DNA from: Chitinophagales bacterium
GTDB lineage: Bacteria > Bacteroidota > Bacteroidia > Chitinophagales > Saprospiraceae
Assembly (NCBI GenBank): GCA_013299105.1
Contig: JAAFJY010000042.1
Coordinates: 1-47,834 of the forward strand
Direction: 5' to 3'
Length of the DNA: 47,834 nt
Shown here: piece by piece, positions 16,510 to 28,138 of the stretch
How positions within the stretch are numbered: position 1 is the stretch's first letter
How the letters are laid out: every line of letters starts with the position of its first letter
Translations under genes and position numbers: made by a program
Notes under the pieces: generated by a model
Seen by the model: the letters and a program-made list of their open reading frames with translations, nothing else
Told to the model about the DNA's origin: nothing
Databases searched by the model: none

Positions 16510-18129
16510 ATGGCAAAGAAAAAGCTGAGTATAGGATCACAAAACATAATTGATTTTTATAATGAAAATATGATTTACGTAGATAAGACAGAGAAAATCT
16601 ATGAATTGATGCAATTAGGAAAACACAACTTCATTGTTCGTCCACGTCGATTTGGAAAATCTTTGTTTTTAGATACAGTTGGAGCCATTTGCGAAAGCCA
16701 CAAAGAAGCATTTAATGGCACCTGGGCTTATGACCATGTGGATTGGGAAGCCGAAAAACGCCCAGTTTTGCGGATTGATTTTACCGCAATTGAATACAAA
16801 GCCTGTTCTTTGGAGCAGGGGTTACAAGATTATTTTAAGGGCTTGGCAAAAAAGAATGGAGTTGAGCTTTTTGCACAATCGGCAAAAGGCATGTTTACGC
16901 AGCATATTGAAGCCTTGAGCATAGACAAGCCCCTCGTAATATTGATCGATGAGTATGAAATGCCAATTACTGATTTTTTAGGGGAAGACGAAGCAAAACT
17001 GAAAGAAAACACTGAGACGCTGCGCAGTTTATACACTACGATGAAAGGTTTGGGACATTACATCCATCGGAGTTTCATCACCGGGGTCAGTAAAATTGGC
17101 AAAATTGGCGTGTTCTCAAGTTTTAACATGCTCAATGATTTGACCCTCGACGAACGTTTTGCAACTCTTTTTGGCTATACAGAAACGGAACTAAGGCACT
17201 ATTATGGAGATTACATCGCCGAAGCTGCTAAAAAGTACAAGTGTACTGAAGTCGAGATATTGGCAGAAATCAAGGCACAGTACAACGGTTATTCCTGGGA
17301 CGGAATAGAGGAAAACAAAGTGTACAACCCCTTCTCCATCATTAATTTCTTCCAGGCATTTAAATTTCGTAACTTTTGGTTTGAAACAGGTACACCTACC
17401 ATGTTGGTGCGTGGGGCCCGGAAACAATACCTCGACATGGCTGCTTTGGAGCATATTGAAGCCAATAACGATGTATTGTCAAGCGCTAATTTGCGCGATT
17501 TTTATGGTGTAGCCTTGCTTTTTCAAACGGGTTATCTGACCATCAAAAAAATAGAAACACTCTCGTGGGAGGATATATATACACTGGGTTTTCCGAATCA
17601 AGAAGTCCGTGCTGCTTTTGCCAAATACCTCTTGGCTGAATATGTGGAAAAACCTGTCGATTTCGCTGACCTTACGCTTGCCCACAAACTCCGTTTGCAC
17701 CTTGAACGGCAGGAATTGAAAGCTGCATTTCAAGTGTTCGCGCCAGTTGTCGCCTCAACTGGGTACGACATCACAAAGCGTACCGAGGGTTATTTTCACA
17801 CGATCATGCACGTATTGATGTACAGCACTGGTTTAACAACCTTTTCAGAGCTGCAAAGTGCGGAAGGTCGGTTGGACACAATATGTGTGGCGAATAAAGC
17901 CATTTATATTTTTGAATTCAAACTAAATGGAACAGCCGAAGAAGCCTTGGTGCAAATCAAGAATAAACATTATGCCACCCCATTTTTGGAAGGACCAAAA
18001 ACGGTCTATTTGATCGGCGTGAATTTTATGACAGAGGGGAAAAAAATCAATGAAGTATTGGTGGAACAATGGGAGGTGCCACGGTTCGTGCGCTTAGCGG
18101 ATGATTTTACGCCAATTGAGGGGCTGTAA
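16510..18129 (+). CDS. AAA-ATPase-like / DUF1703 PD-(D/E)XK nuclease protein
   Basis: 539 residues. The N-terminal AAA-ATPase-like domain (PF09820 type) shows a P-loop variant RPRRFGKS at residues 44-51 and a Walker B ILIDEYEMPI near 152. The C-terminal DUF1703 nuclease domain has LDTICV, IYIFEFKLNG and a following Q-containing helix (ALVQIKNKHYA), matching the D...ExK nuclease core. The family is widespread and multicopy in Bacteroidota and of unknown role; mobile-element or defence roles have been proposed. The ATG at 16510 is preferred over the upstream frame because the family begins at this point (KLSIGSQNIIDFYNEN) and a promoter lies just before it. It is monocistronic. Confidence 0.88.
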   Translation: MAKKKLSIGSQNIIDFYNENMIYVDKTEKIYELMQLGKHNFIVRPRRFGKSLFLDTVGAICESHKEAFNGTWAYDHVDWEAEKRPVLRIDFTAIEYKACSLEQGLQDYFKGLAKKNGVELFAQSAKGMFTQHIEALSIDKPLVILIDEYEMPITDFLGEDEAKLKENTETLRSLYTTMKGLGHYIHRSFITGVSKIGKIGVFSSFNMLNDLTLDERFATLFGYTETELRHYYGDYIAEAAKKYKCTEVEILAEIKAQYNGYSWDGIEENKVYNPFSIINFFQAFKFRNFWFETGTPTMLVRGARKQYLDMAALEHIEANNDVLSSANLRDFYGVALLFQTGYLTIKKIETLSWEDIYTLGFPNQEVRAAFAKYLLAEYVEKPVDFADLTLAHKLRLHLERQELKAAFQVFAPVVASTGYDITKRTEGYFHTIMHVLMYSTGLTTFSELQSAEGRLDTICVANKAIYIFEFKLNGTAEEALVQIKNKHYATPFLEGPKTVYLIGVNFMTEGKKINEVLVEQWEVPRFVRLADDFTPIEGL

Positions 18130-18209
18130 TTGAGCTAGAGGCGGTCTTCCCAAACAATGTACCTTCTTTTAACTAAACTTGCACCTTGAGCATGTTTTTG
18201 GGATCCAAC

Positions 18210-19760
18210 CTAATCCTTGCATAACCTCACCAACTCCCGATATACCAAAGTTGCTGTCTCCGGCCCACAGGAGTTGATCTCACCGTACAATTGTTCTTTT
18301 GCACCATATAAATAAGGTGCTTCCAGATCCCATTCGCTTTTGGGAATGATGTAACCGATCTCATCGTTCATCAAACCAAAAATAAACTGGTACTTGCCCG
18401 GCATCACTTGCATCAGCGGAGGATACTCGTGCGCAGGCATTTTGAAATCGGCTTCGGCTGGGTTTTCGATGCCGCCGTACACGAGTTCTGGGTAAATTTC
18501 CCCAGGCACGCACAAGAAACTTGCAGGACCCAGGGTCAATAAGGCTACTTCGGTGCGCATTTTTCCAAAGCCGCCCGTGTAGCCACGATTGAATATATTG
18601 AGCGCCACCCCCAAGCGGTACAATTTGTTGTCGAGTGGGATGTTGAAAGTCTTGGCGCGGATGCCCAAACTGCCCGTTTTCAAGGTATCGGTGGAGCGGC
18701 GCAGGGCCAGGATGCCCAGCAGGGCCAATTGTTCACCTTCCGCTTTGGCTTTTTCAAACGAGGGTTCGGTGTACACTTTTCCAGTAAAAGTATCGCGTAC
18801 TGCATGATCGGGTGGGGTAGTCATCAGGCCACCCACGGCACCAGTGACATAAACGACTGTGCCACCCAAGCCCTCCACTTTCAAGCTGTCGTTCACACGG
18901 ATGCCTTTCTCCAAGCCCTCGCGCAGGTAGTGTGGGAAATCAGAAGTGATTTGTAGGTTGCGGTCCCAGGTCGTTTCGGGGTGATTGCCCCAGGCTACGA
19001 GGGTACCCAAAGTGCGCTTGGTCTCGGCGTCGATGGCTTTGACCAGTTTCAAACCATGATCATAAACCAAAGGCAGTCGCGTATCAGTAATCAGGTGCCG
19101 AGCGCCTTCCAGGTCTTGGGCAAAAACCAGGTGCGCGGGACGCAAGCTGGCAACTGCCTGCTCAATGGCCTGGGCTGCTTTTTCGATCACCATTGTCGAG
19201 TAAGCAGGGTTGAGGCCAGATTTGTAGTCGCCAGGCCCCCAAATGCCCAACATGTCGGGGGCTTCATGCACGTGGGTACTGCCGATCATGGCATAAGTGA
19301 TGCCCGCAGCAGGTTTGATTTTTTTCCGCACCCTGATCACATCGTCGTTGCCGAAGCCGATGATGTCCAGGCTCACGATGGCGACCCGGCTTTTGCCGTC
19401 GTCGATCACCATCGCCCTAGCCCAAATCGGGTCGTGTACGCCCTGGGCTGGCCGGGCATTTTGGAACCCCGCCAGGTAATAGCCGTCAAAGCGTCCGTTG
19501 CGATTGCCGTCGGTCCAGGTATCGCCATCTTTTTCTTTAAATTGGGCATCGCCGTTCACGTCCACCCAGGTATCTTCGATTTGGGGGGCAATGGAAAGGG
19601 CTGCAAATCCTACTTTCAGCTGGGCTGGAGCGCTGGCCTTGATATTCAAATCAGCTTTGTAGCCCGGAAAGCGGTCGCGGCCATTGCGCCAAAGCCAGAT
19701 GAAGAGGCCAAGGGCTACAGCTAGGAGGAACAGGAAGATGCGGAAGAGCCATTTTTTCAT
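18210..19760 (-). CDS. Neutral/alkaline ceramidase-like exported protein
   Basis: 516 residues. A hydrophobic N-terminus (5-24) acts as signal or membrane anchor. The body matches the N-terminal domain of neutral/alkaline non-lysosomal ceramidases (PF04734 type): KVGFAALSIAP, GVHDPIWARAMVI (H109), IGSTHVHEAPD (H163, H165), WGNHPETTW and GEIYPELVYG, the usual positions of zinc and active-site residues. Known members hydrolyse ceramide to sphingosine and fatty acid, and Bacteroidota make sphingolipids. The serine nucleophile is not obvious, so activity is unproven. Residues 67-92 are an Asp/Asn-rich insertion (DVNGDAQF, DGNRNGRFDG) like EF-hand calcium loops. No operon partner is seen. Confidence 0.75.
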   Translation of the reverse strand: MKKWLFRIFLFLLAVALGLFIWLWRNGRDRFPGYKADLNIKASAPAQLKVGFAALSIAPQIEDTWVDVNGDAQFKEKDGDTWTDGNRNGRFDGYYLAGFQNARPAQGVHDPIWARAMVIDDGKSRVAIVSLDIIGFGNDDVIRVRKKIKPAAGITYAMIGSTHVHEAPDMLGIWGPGDYKSGLNPAYSTMVIEKAAQAIEQAVASLRPAHLVFAQDLEGARHLITDTRLPLVYDHGLKLVKAIDAETKRTLGTLVAWGNHPETTWDRNLQITSDFPHYLREGLEKGIRVNDSLKVEGLGGTVVYVTGAVGGLMTTPPDHAVRDTFTGKVYTEPSFEKAKAEGEQLALLGILALRRSTDTLKTGSLGIRAKTFNIPLDNKLYRLGVALNIFNRGYTGGFGKMRTEVALLTLGPASFLCVPGEIYPELVYGGIENPAEADFKMPAHEYPPLMQVMPGKYQFIFGLMNDEIGYIIPKSEWDLEAPYLYGAKEQLYGEINSCGPETATLVYRELVRLCKD

Positions 19761-19952
19761 GGTGGGTGGTGGTTGTCGAATCTTGCAAAAGACTGGTAAA
19801 ATACGATTTTGATAAAGGTAAAACAGCTTTTTTTGCGTATCGGGCTAAAATAACAAGTCGCACAACAGAGGCTTAATCTTACCCCAATGTTAAGTTTTCA
19901 TCCCAAAAGTAAAATTCCCGACAGATTAACCCAGTATTAGTTTTGTGTTAAA

Positions 19953-19960
19953 TAATTTTG
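19953..19960 (+). promoter_or_regulatory. -7 element TAATTTTG before Oar-like gene
   Basis: Exact TAnnTTTG, 44 nt upstream of the ATG. No good -33 box was found at the usual spacing. Confidence 0.45.
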
Positions 19961-20003
19961 CAGCCCGAAAGGATATTTCTCCTTCTGTTTAATCCTCACT
20001 ACT

Positions 20004-23000
20004 ATGAAATTAGGTTTACGACTCGCACTGCTCTTTGCATTGCTATGGGTATGTCATGCACCCTTGGCAGCCCAACAAACTACCTCAGCCATTCAAGGCA
20101 AAGTGACTTCTGACAAGGGCGAAGGCCTGCTGGGAGCCACCGTTTTGGCCATCCACACCCCATCGGGCACCCAATATGGCGTGACTACCCGCGAAGACGG
20201 CGGCTACAACATCCCCAATATGCGCATTGGCGGGCCTTACACCGTCAAAGTCTCTTACGTTGGGTTTCAGGACTTCAGCCAGGAAGGTATTCAGCTCCAG
20301 TTGGGTTCAAAATTCACCCTCAATGCTGCCCTGAAAGAGACCGCCGTTGAGCTGGGAGAAGCAGTGATTACTGGCGAACGCGCTGGCATTTTTGGTCGTG
20401 GCCGCACGGGGGCTGAAACCAACGTGAGCAACGAAGCCATCAGCAAACTCCCCACCATCAGCCGTTCTGCTTCCGATTTTTACCGCACCGCGCCAGCTAC
20501 CGATGGGGCGTCTTTTGCAGGCCGCAACGACCAGTACAACAACTTCACCGTTGACGGAGCCATTTTCAACAACCCTTTTGGCTTGGACGCCGCTACGCCC
20601 GGCGGCCAAACCGATGCCCAGCCGATTTCGGTGGATGCCATCGAGCAAATCACCGTAGCCATTGCACCTTACGATGTGACCCAAGCGGGTTTCACGGGGG
20701 CTTCGGTGAATGCTGTGACGAAGTCCGGTACCAACCAATTCAAAGGCACCGTTTTTGGCTTTACCCGCAACCAAAACCTGACTGGTGGCAAAGTAAGCGG
20801 CCAAAAAGTGATCGTCCCTGACCTTCAACAAAACCAGGTTGGTTTCGCCTTGGGTGGGCCAATCATCAAGAACAAGCTATTTTTCTTCGCCAATGCTGAA
20901 TTGGATCGCCGTACTGATCTGGGCGCAACCGCGATTGCTGCTGCCGCTGGCCGCAGTGGGGCCAACGTATCTCGCGTAGCCCAAGCCGATTTGGAGGCTG
21001 TTTCAGCAGCCTTGCGTTCGCGCTACCAGTACGAAACCGGACCTTACGAAGATTACCTACACAACACCAACAGCACCAAGGGTATCCTGAAGTTCGACTT
21101 TCAGCTCGACAAAAGCAATACCGTGACTGCTACCTACAACTTCCTCGATGCCTCGAAGCAAAAGCCCGCGCACCCCTCGGCGATCGGTCGCCGTGGACCT
21201 GACCTGACGACTTTGCAGTTCTTCAACTCTGGTTACCAGATCAACAACAAAATCCAATCGGGTATCATCGAATTGCGCTCCTTGTTTGGCAACTCCGCTG
21301 CCAACAAACTGCAGGTAGGTTACACTTCCTTCCGCGACAGCCGCGATCCGCTTTCGGCTCCTTTCCCCGTGATCAACATCGATCGCGATGGGATTCGTTA
21401 CATTGTAGCTGGTCACGAACCGTTTTCGATCTTCAACCGCTTGAATCAAAACGTATTCCAAGCCACCAACAACTTCAACATCTACAAAGGCAAGCACACT
21501 TATACCATTGGTGCCAGCCTGGAGCGCTTTGATTTCGACAATTCGTTCAACTTGAACGCATACGGTGGTACTTTCGGCCCTGGGTTTGTCAGCACAGCGG
21601 CATTCCTTGACAGCGTTCGCACGGGCCGTTTTGACGACGAAGTACGTGCAGCCCGCTCAACTGCCCAGGCCAATGGCGGCGAGGGCGGTACCCCTGGTAA
21701 CGGTTGGGCTTTGGCCGAAACCAATGTAGGTCAGTTTGCTTTCTATTTACAAGACGAATGGCAGGTCAGCGACAAATTCACCCTGACTTACGGGGTGCGC
21801 ATGGACATGCCTTTGTACTTCAACACCAAGGAAAAAATCCAGGAAAACCTGGCCCGCAACTGCTGCTACCTGCCCGAAACCGTTTGGTTCAATGAGCAGG
21901 GAGAGCCGACCAAATTTGACCATACCACTTTGCCCAAGCAAGTGCCCCTGATCTCGCCTCGCATCGGCTTCAACTACGATTTTCATGGTGATCAGCGCGT
22001 GCAATTGCGCGGCGGATCAGGCTTGTTCACAGGTCGCTTGCCTTTCGTATGGATCGGCAACCAGGTGGCCAACCCCAACTTCTTCTTCTACAACATGACC
22101 GATCCGAACTTCAAATTCCCTCAGATTTGGCGTTCGAACTTGGGTTACGACCGCAAAATGGGCAATTGGGTGTTCACCATGGACCTGCTCTACACCAAAG
22201 ACCTGCAAGCTGCGATGGTGCGCAATTATGGTCTCAAGCCACCAACTGGCCGCCTGCAAGGCCCTGACAACCGCCCAATTTACACCAACAACGACCGTAC
22301 CCTGGTATTTGGTGGCCCAACCAACGCTTATGTGTTTTCCAATACCAACGTTGGCTACTCTTTTAACGCCAGCTTCCAGGTGCGCCGCAACTTCAAGAAT
22401 GGCCAAATCATGGCTGCTTATAACTTCTTGGATGCCAAGGATGCCTCTTCGGTAGAAGCTGAAATTTCCAGTGATGCCTTTGACCGCAATCCGGCCATCA
22501 ACCACGTGAACAACGCCTTATTGGCTCCATCGCTGTTTGGCAACCGTCACCGCTTCATTGCCTCAGGTTTCAAAACCTTTGAATATGGTGCAGCCAAACA
22601 ATGGGCGACCACCGTTTCGACTTTCTTCCAGTATGCCCAAGGTGGTACTACCCAGAACGACAACGTGGCTGATTACCGCTTCAGCTACACCTATTCTGGC
22701 GACATCAACAACGATGGTTCTGGTTTGAACGACTTGTTGTTCATCCCTACCGATGCGCAGTTGTCACAGATGAATTTTGCCAACAACGCCCAGCGCGATG
22801 CATTCCGCAATTACATCAACCAGGACAAATACCTGAGCTCACGCCGTGGTCAGTACGTGGAAAAATACGGCATTTTGTCGCCCTGGTATTCGCAGTGGGA
22901 CATCCGCATTGCCCAGGATTACCGCTTGGCCAATGGCCGTGCCGTTCAGTTTACCTTCGACATCCTGAACTTTGGCAACATGATCAACTCGAACTGGGGT

Positions 23001-23162
23001 GTACGCAGCTTGCCGATCAATACCCAGCCAGTAGGGGTATCAGTTAGTGCGCAAGGTGTGCCCACTTATACGTTCGACACGAGCTTGAAAAACACTTTCG
23101 CTGACGACTTCAGCTTATTGTCGCGTTGGCAGGCGCGTGCTGGTTTGCGCTTTACGTTCTAG
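20004..23162 (+). CDS. Oar-like TonB-dependent outer-membrane receptor
   Basis: 1052 residues: signal peptide (1-24), carboxypeptidase-regulatory-like beta-sandwich (about 28-110, AIQGKVTSDKGEGLLGATV, then GGYNIPNMRIGGPYTVKV), plug domain (about 120-235, containing GASVNAVTKSGTNQFKGTVF), and a long beta-barrel ending ARAGLRFTF, with aromatic final residue as needed for barrel assembly. This is the Oar subgroup, found in Myxococcus and Bacteroidota. In Flavobacteriia an Oar homologue exports a peptide product, while others take up substrates; the substrate here is unknown. There is no SusD partner beside it. A long hairpin terminator follows. Confidence 0.9.
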   Translation: MKLGLRLALLFALLWVCHAPLAAQQTTSAIQGKVTSDKGEGLLGATVLAIHTPSGTQYGVTTREDGGYNIPNMRIGGPYTVKVSYVGFQDFSQEGIQLQLGSKFTLNAALKETAVELGEAVITGERAGIFGRGRTGAETNVSNEAISKLPTISRSASDFYRTAPATDGASFAGRNDQYNNFTVDGAIFNNPFGLDAATPGGQTDAQPISVDAIEQITVAIAPYDVTQAGFTGASVNAVTKSGTNQFKGTVFGFTRNQNLTGGKVSGQKVIVPDLQQNQVGFALGGPIIKNKLFFFANAELDRRTDLGATAIAAAAGRSGANVSRVAQADLEAVSAALRSRYQYETGPYEDYLHNTNSTKGILKFDFQLDKSNTVTATYNFLDASKQKPAHPSAIGRRGPDLTTLQFFNSGYQINNKIQSGIIELRSLFGNSAANKLQVGYTSFRDSRDPLSAPFPVINIDRDGIRYIVAGHEPFSIFNRLNQNVFQATNNFNIYKGKHTYTIGASLERFDFDNSFNLNAYGGTFGPGFVSTAAFLDSVRTGRFDDEVRAARSTAQANGGEGGTPGNGWALAETNVGQFAFYLQDEWQVSDKFTLTYGVRMDMPLYFNTKEKIQENLARNCCYLPETVWFNEQGEPTKFDHTTLPKQVPLISPRIGFNYDFHGDQRVQLRGGSGLFTGRLPFVWIGNQVANPNFFFYNMTDPNFKFPQIWRSNLGYDRKMGNWVFTMDLLYTKDLQAAMVRNYGLKPPTGRLQGPDNRPIYTNNDRTLVFGGPTNAYVFSNTNVGYSFNASFQVRRNFKNGQIMAAYNFLDAKDASSVEAEISSDAFDRNPAINHVNNALLAPSLFGNRHRFIASGFKTFEYGAAKQWATTVSTFFQYAQGGTTQNDNVADYRFSYTYSGDINNDGSGLNDLLFIPTDAQLSQMNFANNAQRDAFRNYINQDKYLSSRRGQYVEKYGILSPWYSQWDIRIAQDYRLANGRAVQFTFDILNFGNMINSNWGVRSLPINTQPVGVSVSAQGVPTYTFDTSLKNTFADDFSLLSRWQARAGLRFTF

Positions 23163-23185
23163 ATGTTTGCTGCATTTGGCGCAAT

Positions 23186-23233
23186 AAAAAATGCTGGTAT
23201 GGGATGTTTCGATCCTGTACCAGCATTTTTTTT
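23186..23233 (+). terminator. Terminator of Oar-like gene
   Basis: AAAAAATGCTGGTA pairs with TACCAGCATTTTTT. The loop contains a second pairing, GGAT with ATCC. The run of eight T starts 63 nt after the stop codon. Confidence 0.85.
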
Positions 23234-23307
23234 AGACCTGTTTGCAACTTGCATCAAAAACTCAGTATCTTCCATCAATTGCGTAGGCTACAAGCCATGT
23301 GAACACC

Positions 23308-23808
23308 CTACTCATCCTCTCCTACAATCTGCCCTTCCGGCAAAATTTCCATTCTTTGGTGGCGGCTGCTTTGGGGGTCGTAGTTTTCACCACCTGCTGA
23401 CTGGCCCGATACGATCAGAATTTCCCATTCTTCGTTGATGGTCGCTACGGAAGCAGTCAAAGCTTTTCCGTCGTAAAAAGTGCCAGCGATGATCCGTTTG
23501 TCGATGAACTGGCCATCTTTTGCAAAAGTCACCAATACGTATTGATACTGTAGTAATTCGGCTTTCCAATACACAATGGCATGAAAATCATAGGTTTCTG
23601 GGATGCGGAAACAAGGTACAAACTCCGTGAATTCGTCGATTTCGCCATCTTCCAGTGGGGTGAGGTACTGCTCCACCATCGCCTGGTTAAACGGTTCATT
23701 GCTGGCGCTAAAAATGCGCTGACTCTCTTCTGTGAGGGTAATCGGCAACTTGACTTCAGGAAACATTTCCAAAAAAGCGGAAAGTTTGATGGCATTGTTT
23801 TCACTCAT
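23308..23808 (-). CDS. Conserved-looking protein of unknown function
   Basis: 166 residues, no signal peptide or membrane segment. The sequence is acidic (DGEIDEFTEFVPCF, the C-terminus EGQIVGEDE) with a beta-rich middle (HAIVYWKAELLQYQYVLVTF). No family was recognised. The ATG at 23808 (MSENNAIKL) is preferred over the frame's upstream start because the preceding 12 residues come from intergenic DNA. It lies convergent to the Oar-like gene and divergent from sdhC. No regulatory sites were recognised. Confidence 0.65.
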   Translation of the reverse strand: MSENNAIKLSAFLEMFPEVKLPITLTEESQRIFSASNEPFNQAMVEQYLTPLEDGEIDEFTEFVPCFRIPETYDFHAIVYWKAELLQYQYVLVTFAKDGQFIDKRIIAGTFYDGKALTASVATINEEWEILIVSGQSAGGENYDPQSSRHQRMEILPEGQIVGEDE

Positions 23809-24065
23809 AAAAAAACACTTGTTAGGGCAGTGCAATTTTGACACATTCTAAATAAAAGCATCTTCGCCACTAAAACCAAACACTCGTTGGGTATCTAGCC
23901 TTTAATGATTACGTTTGTTAAGGCGTATGTGACAAAAACCGACTATAAAATTGTGCTGGGGCAAATGTCACACCTTGAACGTTGCAAAACAATCATTTTT
24001 TAGCAAAATAGCAGAACATCCTTTGCTTTGCCAAAGTTGATGAATAAACACAAAACTTGTACTTC

Positions 24066-24806
24066 ATGAGTGCACTTTCCAAAACCTTTTCTACCATCGG
24101 CTTGGGTTGGCTGGCAAATTTCCTGCTTTCTTCCATTGGGAAAAAAGTACTGATGAGCATCACGGGCCTGTTCCTGGTGTCTTTTTTAGTCATTCACCTC
24201 TTGGGCAATTTCCAGTTGTTAAGTCAGGATGGCGGCAAATCATTCAACATTTACGCAGAGTTCATGACTCATAATCCAGTGATCAAAACCGTTTCCTACA
24301 CTTTGTATTTGTCGATTCTATTACACAGCATTCAGGGCATTTTGTTGTGGTTGCAAAACCGCAATGCAAGAGGAAGTCAAGGTTATGCAGTAAAAGTCAA
24401 TCGCGGAGCAGAAGGGACCAGTGCCAAAACGGCCAGTCGCATGGCTTGGTTGGGAATCATCATGTTCGTGTTCATTATTTTGCACATGGCCCAGTTTTGG
24501 TTGCCGATGAAAATGAGTTGGACGGGTGTCGCTACTTACGAAGGTGAGACGGTAAAAGATCTGTATTCACCCGTCATGGAAACTTTCAAAAACCCGCTCT
24601 TTGTGGCATTCTATGTGATTTGCATGGTGGTCATTGCTTTTCACTTGTGGCATGGCTTCCAGAGCGGTTTCCAAACTTTGGGCCTGAACCACAGCAAGTA
24701 CATGCCTTTGATTCGCGGATTGGGTAAAATCATCGCTGTTTTCATCCCGCTAGGTTTTGCCATCATCCCAATCGTGGTGTATGCCCGTACCATGGGTTTA
24801 CTTTAA
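24066..24806 (+). CDS. sdhC: Succinate dehydrogenase/fumarate reductase cytochrome b
   Basis: 246 residues with five membrane spans (about 25-50, 70-95, 120-145, 180-205, 215-240). Histidines placed for haem b ligation are in VIHLLGNFQ, SILLHSIQGI, FIILHMAQFW and VIAFHLWHGF. This is the single-subunit, di-haem b558 type of membrane anchor used by Bacteroidota. It passes electrons between the iron-sulfur subunit and menaquinone in the inner membrane. The ATG at 24066 replaces a TTG three codons earlier. First gene of sdhCAB; sdhA begins 38 nt after its stop. Confidence 0.93.
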   Translation: MSALSKTFSTIGLGWLANFLLSSIGKKVLMSITGLFLVSFLVIHLLGNFQLLSQDGGKSFNIYAEFMTHNPVIKTVSYTLYLSILLHSIQGILLWLQNRNARGSQGYAVKVNRGAEGTSAKTASRMAWLGIIMFVFIILHMAQFWLPMKMSWTGVATYEGETVKDLYSPVMETFKNPLFVAFYVICMVVIAFHLWHGFQSGFQTLGLNHSKYMPLIRGLGKIIAVFIPLGFAIIPIVVYARTMGLL

Positions 24807-24844
24807 TCTCATCATTTTCCCAAGTACCATCATAACTAAAACAT

Positions 24845-26848
<2,004 letters not shown>

Positions 26849-26850
26849 GC

Positions 26851-26911
26851 CGGACTTTGGCCATTCAAAAAACATTTCTTGCAGTTTCCCGGATTTTGGT
26901 CCGGTCAAAAA
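26851..26911 (+). repeat. Short direct repeat and hairpin between sdhA and sdhB
   Basis: CCGGACTTTGGCCATTCAAAAAA and the related CCGGATTTTGGTCCGGTCAAAAAA occur 39 nt apart. The second forms a hairpin CCGGA-ttttgg-TCCGG. It may affect relative expression of sdhB; it is not a terminator because no T run follows. Confidence 0.4.
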
Positions 26912-26919
26912 ATACGCCG

Positions 26920-27705
26920 ATGGAAAACATGCGCTTAAAATTAAAAGTCTGGCGCCAACCTAAGCCCAACAGCAAAGGCCAGTTTGTAGAGTACCAACTC
27001 GACAACGTAAGCGAACACATGTCCTTTTTGGAAATGCTGGACGTGCTCAACGAAAACCTGGTGAGCAAGCGCGAGGACCCCGTGGCTTTCGAGCATGATT
27101 GCCGTGAAGGCATTTGTGGCACCTGCTCGATGGTGATCAATGGTCACCCACACGGGCCACAATCGGGCACTACTACCTGCCAATTGCACATGCGCCACTT
27201 CAACGACGGCGACACCATTACCGTGGAGCCCTTCCGCGCCACCGCTTTTCCGGTGGTAAAAGACCTGGTGGTGGAGCGTGCAGCCTTTGACCGCATCATC
27301 CAAGCAGGTGGTTACATTTCAGTCAATACCGGACAAGCTCGCGATGCCAACTCTTTGCCTGTTTCCAAAGAGGCTTCTTCAGCTTCTTTCGACGCAGCGG
27401 CTTGTATTGGTTGTGGTGCTTGTGTAGCAGCCTGCCCCAACGCTTCGGCGATGTTGTTTGTGAGTGCCAAAGTATCGCACTTGGCCCTGCTGCCCCAAGG
27501 CAAAGTAGAGGCCCAGCGCCGCGCCCTCAACATGGTGAAGCAAATGGACCTTGAAGGCTTTGGCAACTGCTCCAACGTAACGGCTTGCGAGGCGGAATGC
27601 CCCAAGGAAATTTCGGTCAACAACATTGCCCGCCTCAACCGCGAGTACATTTCAGCGAGCTTCAGCTACGAGGAGAAAGAAGACAAAGGCGGAGGAGCAG
27701 GTTAA
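26920..27705 (+). CDS. sdhB: Succinate dehydrogenase/fumarate reductase iron-sulfur protein
   Basis: 261 residues. [2Fe-2S] ligands are Cys61, 66, 69 and 87 (CREGICGTC...C). The [4Fe-4S]/[3Fe-4S] ligands are in [11 protein letters not shown] (162-172) and [11 protein letters not shown] (217-227). The second cluster motif begins C-IGC as expected. It relays electrons from the flavoprotein to the cytochrome. The frame stays open upstream into sdhA, but the ATG at 26920 starts the family's N-terminus; a second ATG three codons later is possible. Last gene of the operon, with a terminator 29 nt after its stop. Confidence 0.95.
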   Translation: MENMRLKLKVWRQPKPNSKGQFVEYQLDNVSEHMSFLEMLDVLNENLVSKREDPVAFEHDCREGICGTCSMVINGHPHGPQSGTTTCQLHMRHFNDGDTITVEPFRATAFPVVKDLVVERAAFDRIIQAGGYISVNTGQARDANSLPVSKEASSASFDAAACIGCGACVAACPNASAMLFVSAKVSHLALLPQGKVEAQRRALNMVKQMDLEGFGNCSNVTACEAECPKEISVNNIARLNREYISASFSYEEKEDKGGGAG

Positions 27706-27733
27706 TACCCAATAATGCGCTTTTACATTTGAC

Positions 27734-27771
27734 AAAAAGCCTGGCAATCGGATGATTAGCCAGGCTTTTTT
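27734..27771 (+). terminator. Terminator of sdhCAB
   Basis: AAAAAGCCTGGC and GCCAGGCTTTTTT, a 12-bp stem with a 13-nt loop and six T. Confidence 0.9.
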
Positions 27772-27916
27772 GTGGTGGTATTAAAAGAGCCGGGGAGAAA
27801 AATGAAACCACATGCAACATTTTTGCTTTGCGCTCAAGCCACAACAATAAAATTGTCATCAAATTGTAAAAGCTTACCGTTTTCTTATTAAAACCTACCG
27901 TTTGCCGATAATCTGC

Positions 27917-27947
27917 TTGTGTTATTCATGTTTTGAGAATACATTTG
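27917..27947 (+). promoter_or_regulatory. Orphan promoter TTG-N20-TACATTTG
   Basis: A -33 TTG (27917-27919) and an exact -7 TACATTTG (27940-27947) are separated by 20 nt, the spacing used by the Bacteroidota housekeeping sigma factor. No open frame follows before the terminator at 27993. Confidence 0.55.
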
Positions 27948-27952
27948 AACTT

Positions 27953-28026
27953 TACAGTTGCCCTTCAGATATGTAAGTATCCGAAGATTTAGGCCCCGCA
28001 TTCAAGTTGGATGCGGGGCTTTTTTA
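27953..28026 (+). ncRNA. Candidate small RNA, about 75 nt
   Basis: It is bounded by the promoter at 27917-27947 and a terminator GCCCCGCAT-...-ATGCGGGGC plus seven T (27993-28026). The sdh operon already ends at its own terminator 220 nt earlier and the next gene is on the other strand, so this second terminator needs its own transcript. No similarity to a known RNA was recognised. Confidence 0.45.
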
Positions 28027-28138
28027 TTCTAGGGCCAAGCTTTTACGAGTCAAGTTGGATTAGTTCCATCATTTAAGTACACTTGCTGAGGTTTAGATGC
28101 TCTATCAGCGCACTAACTGTCCTGGCATCATGGACTTT

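Larger units (their letters stand above)
27772..28138. other. Gap after sdh operon
   Basis: No protein gene is seen. It carries the candidate small RNA at 27953-28026 with its own promoter (27917-27947) and terminator. The remainder (27772-27910, 28027-28138) shows nothing of note. Confidence 0.5.
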
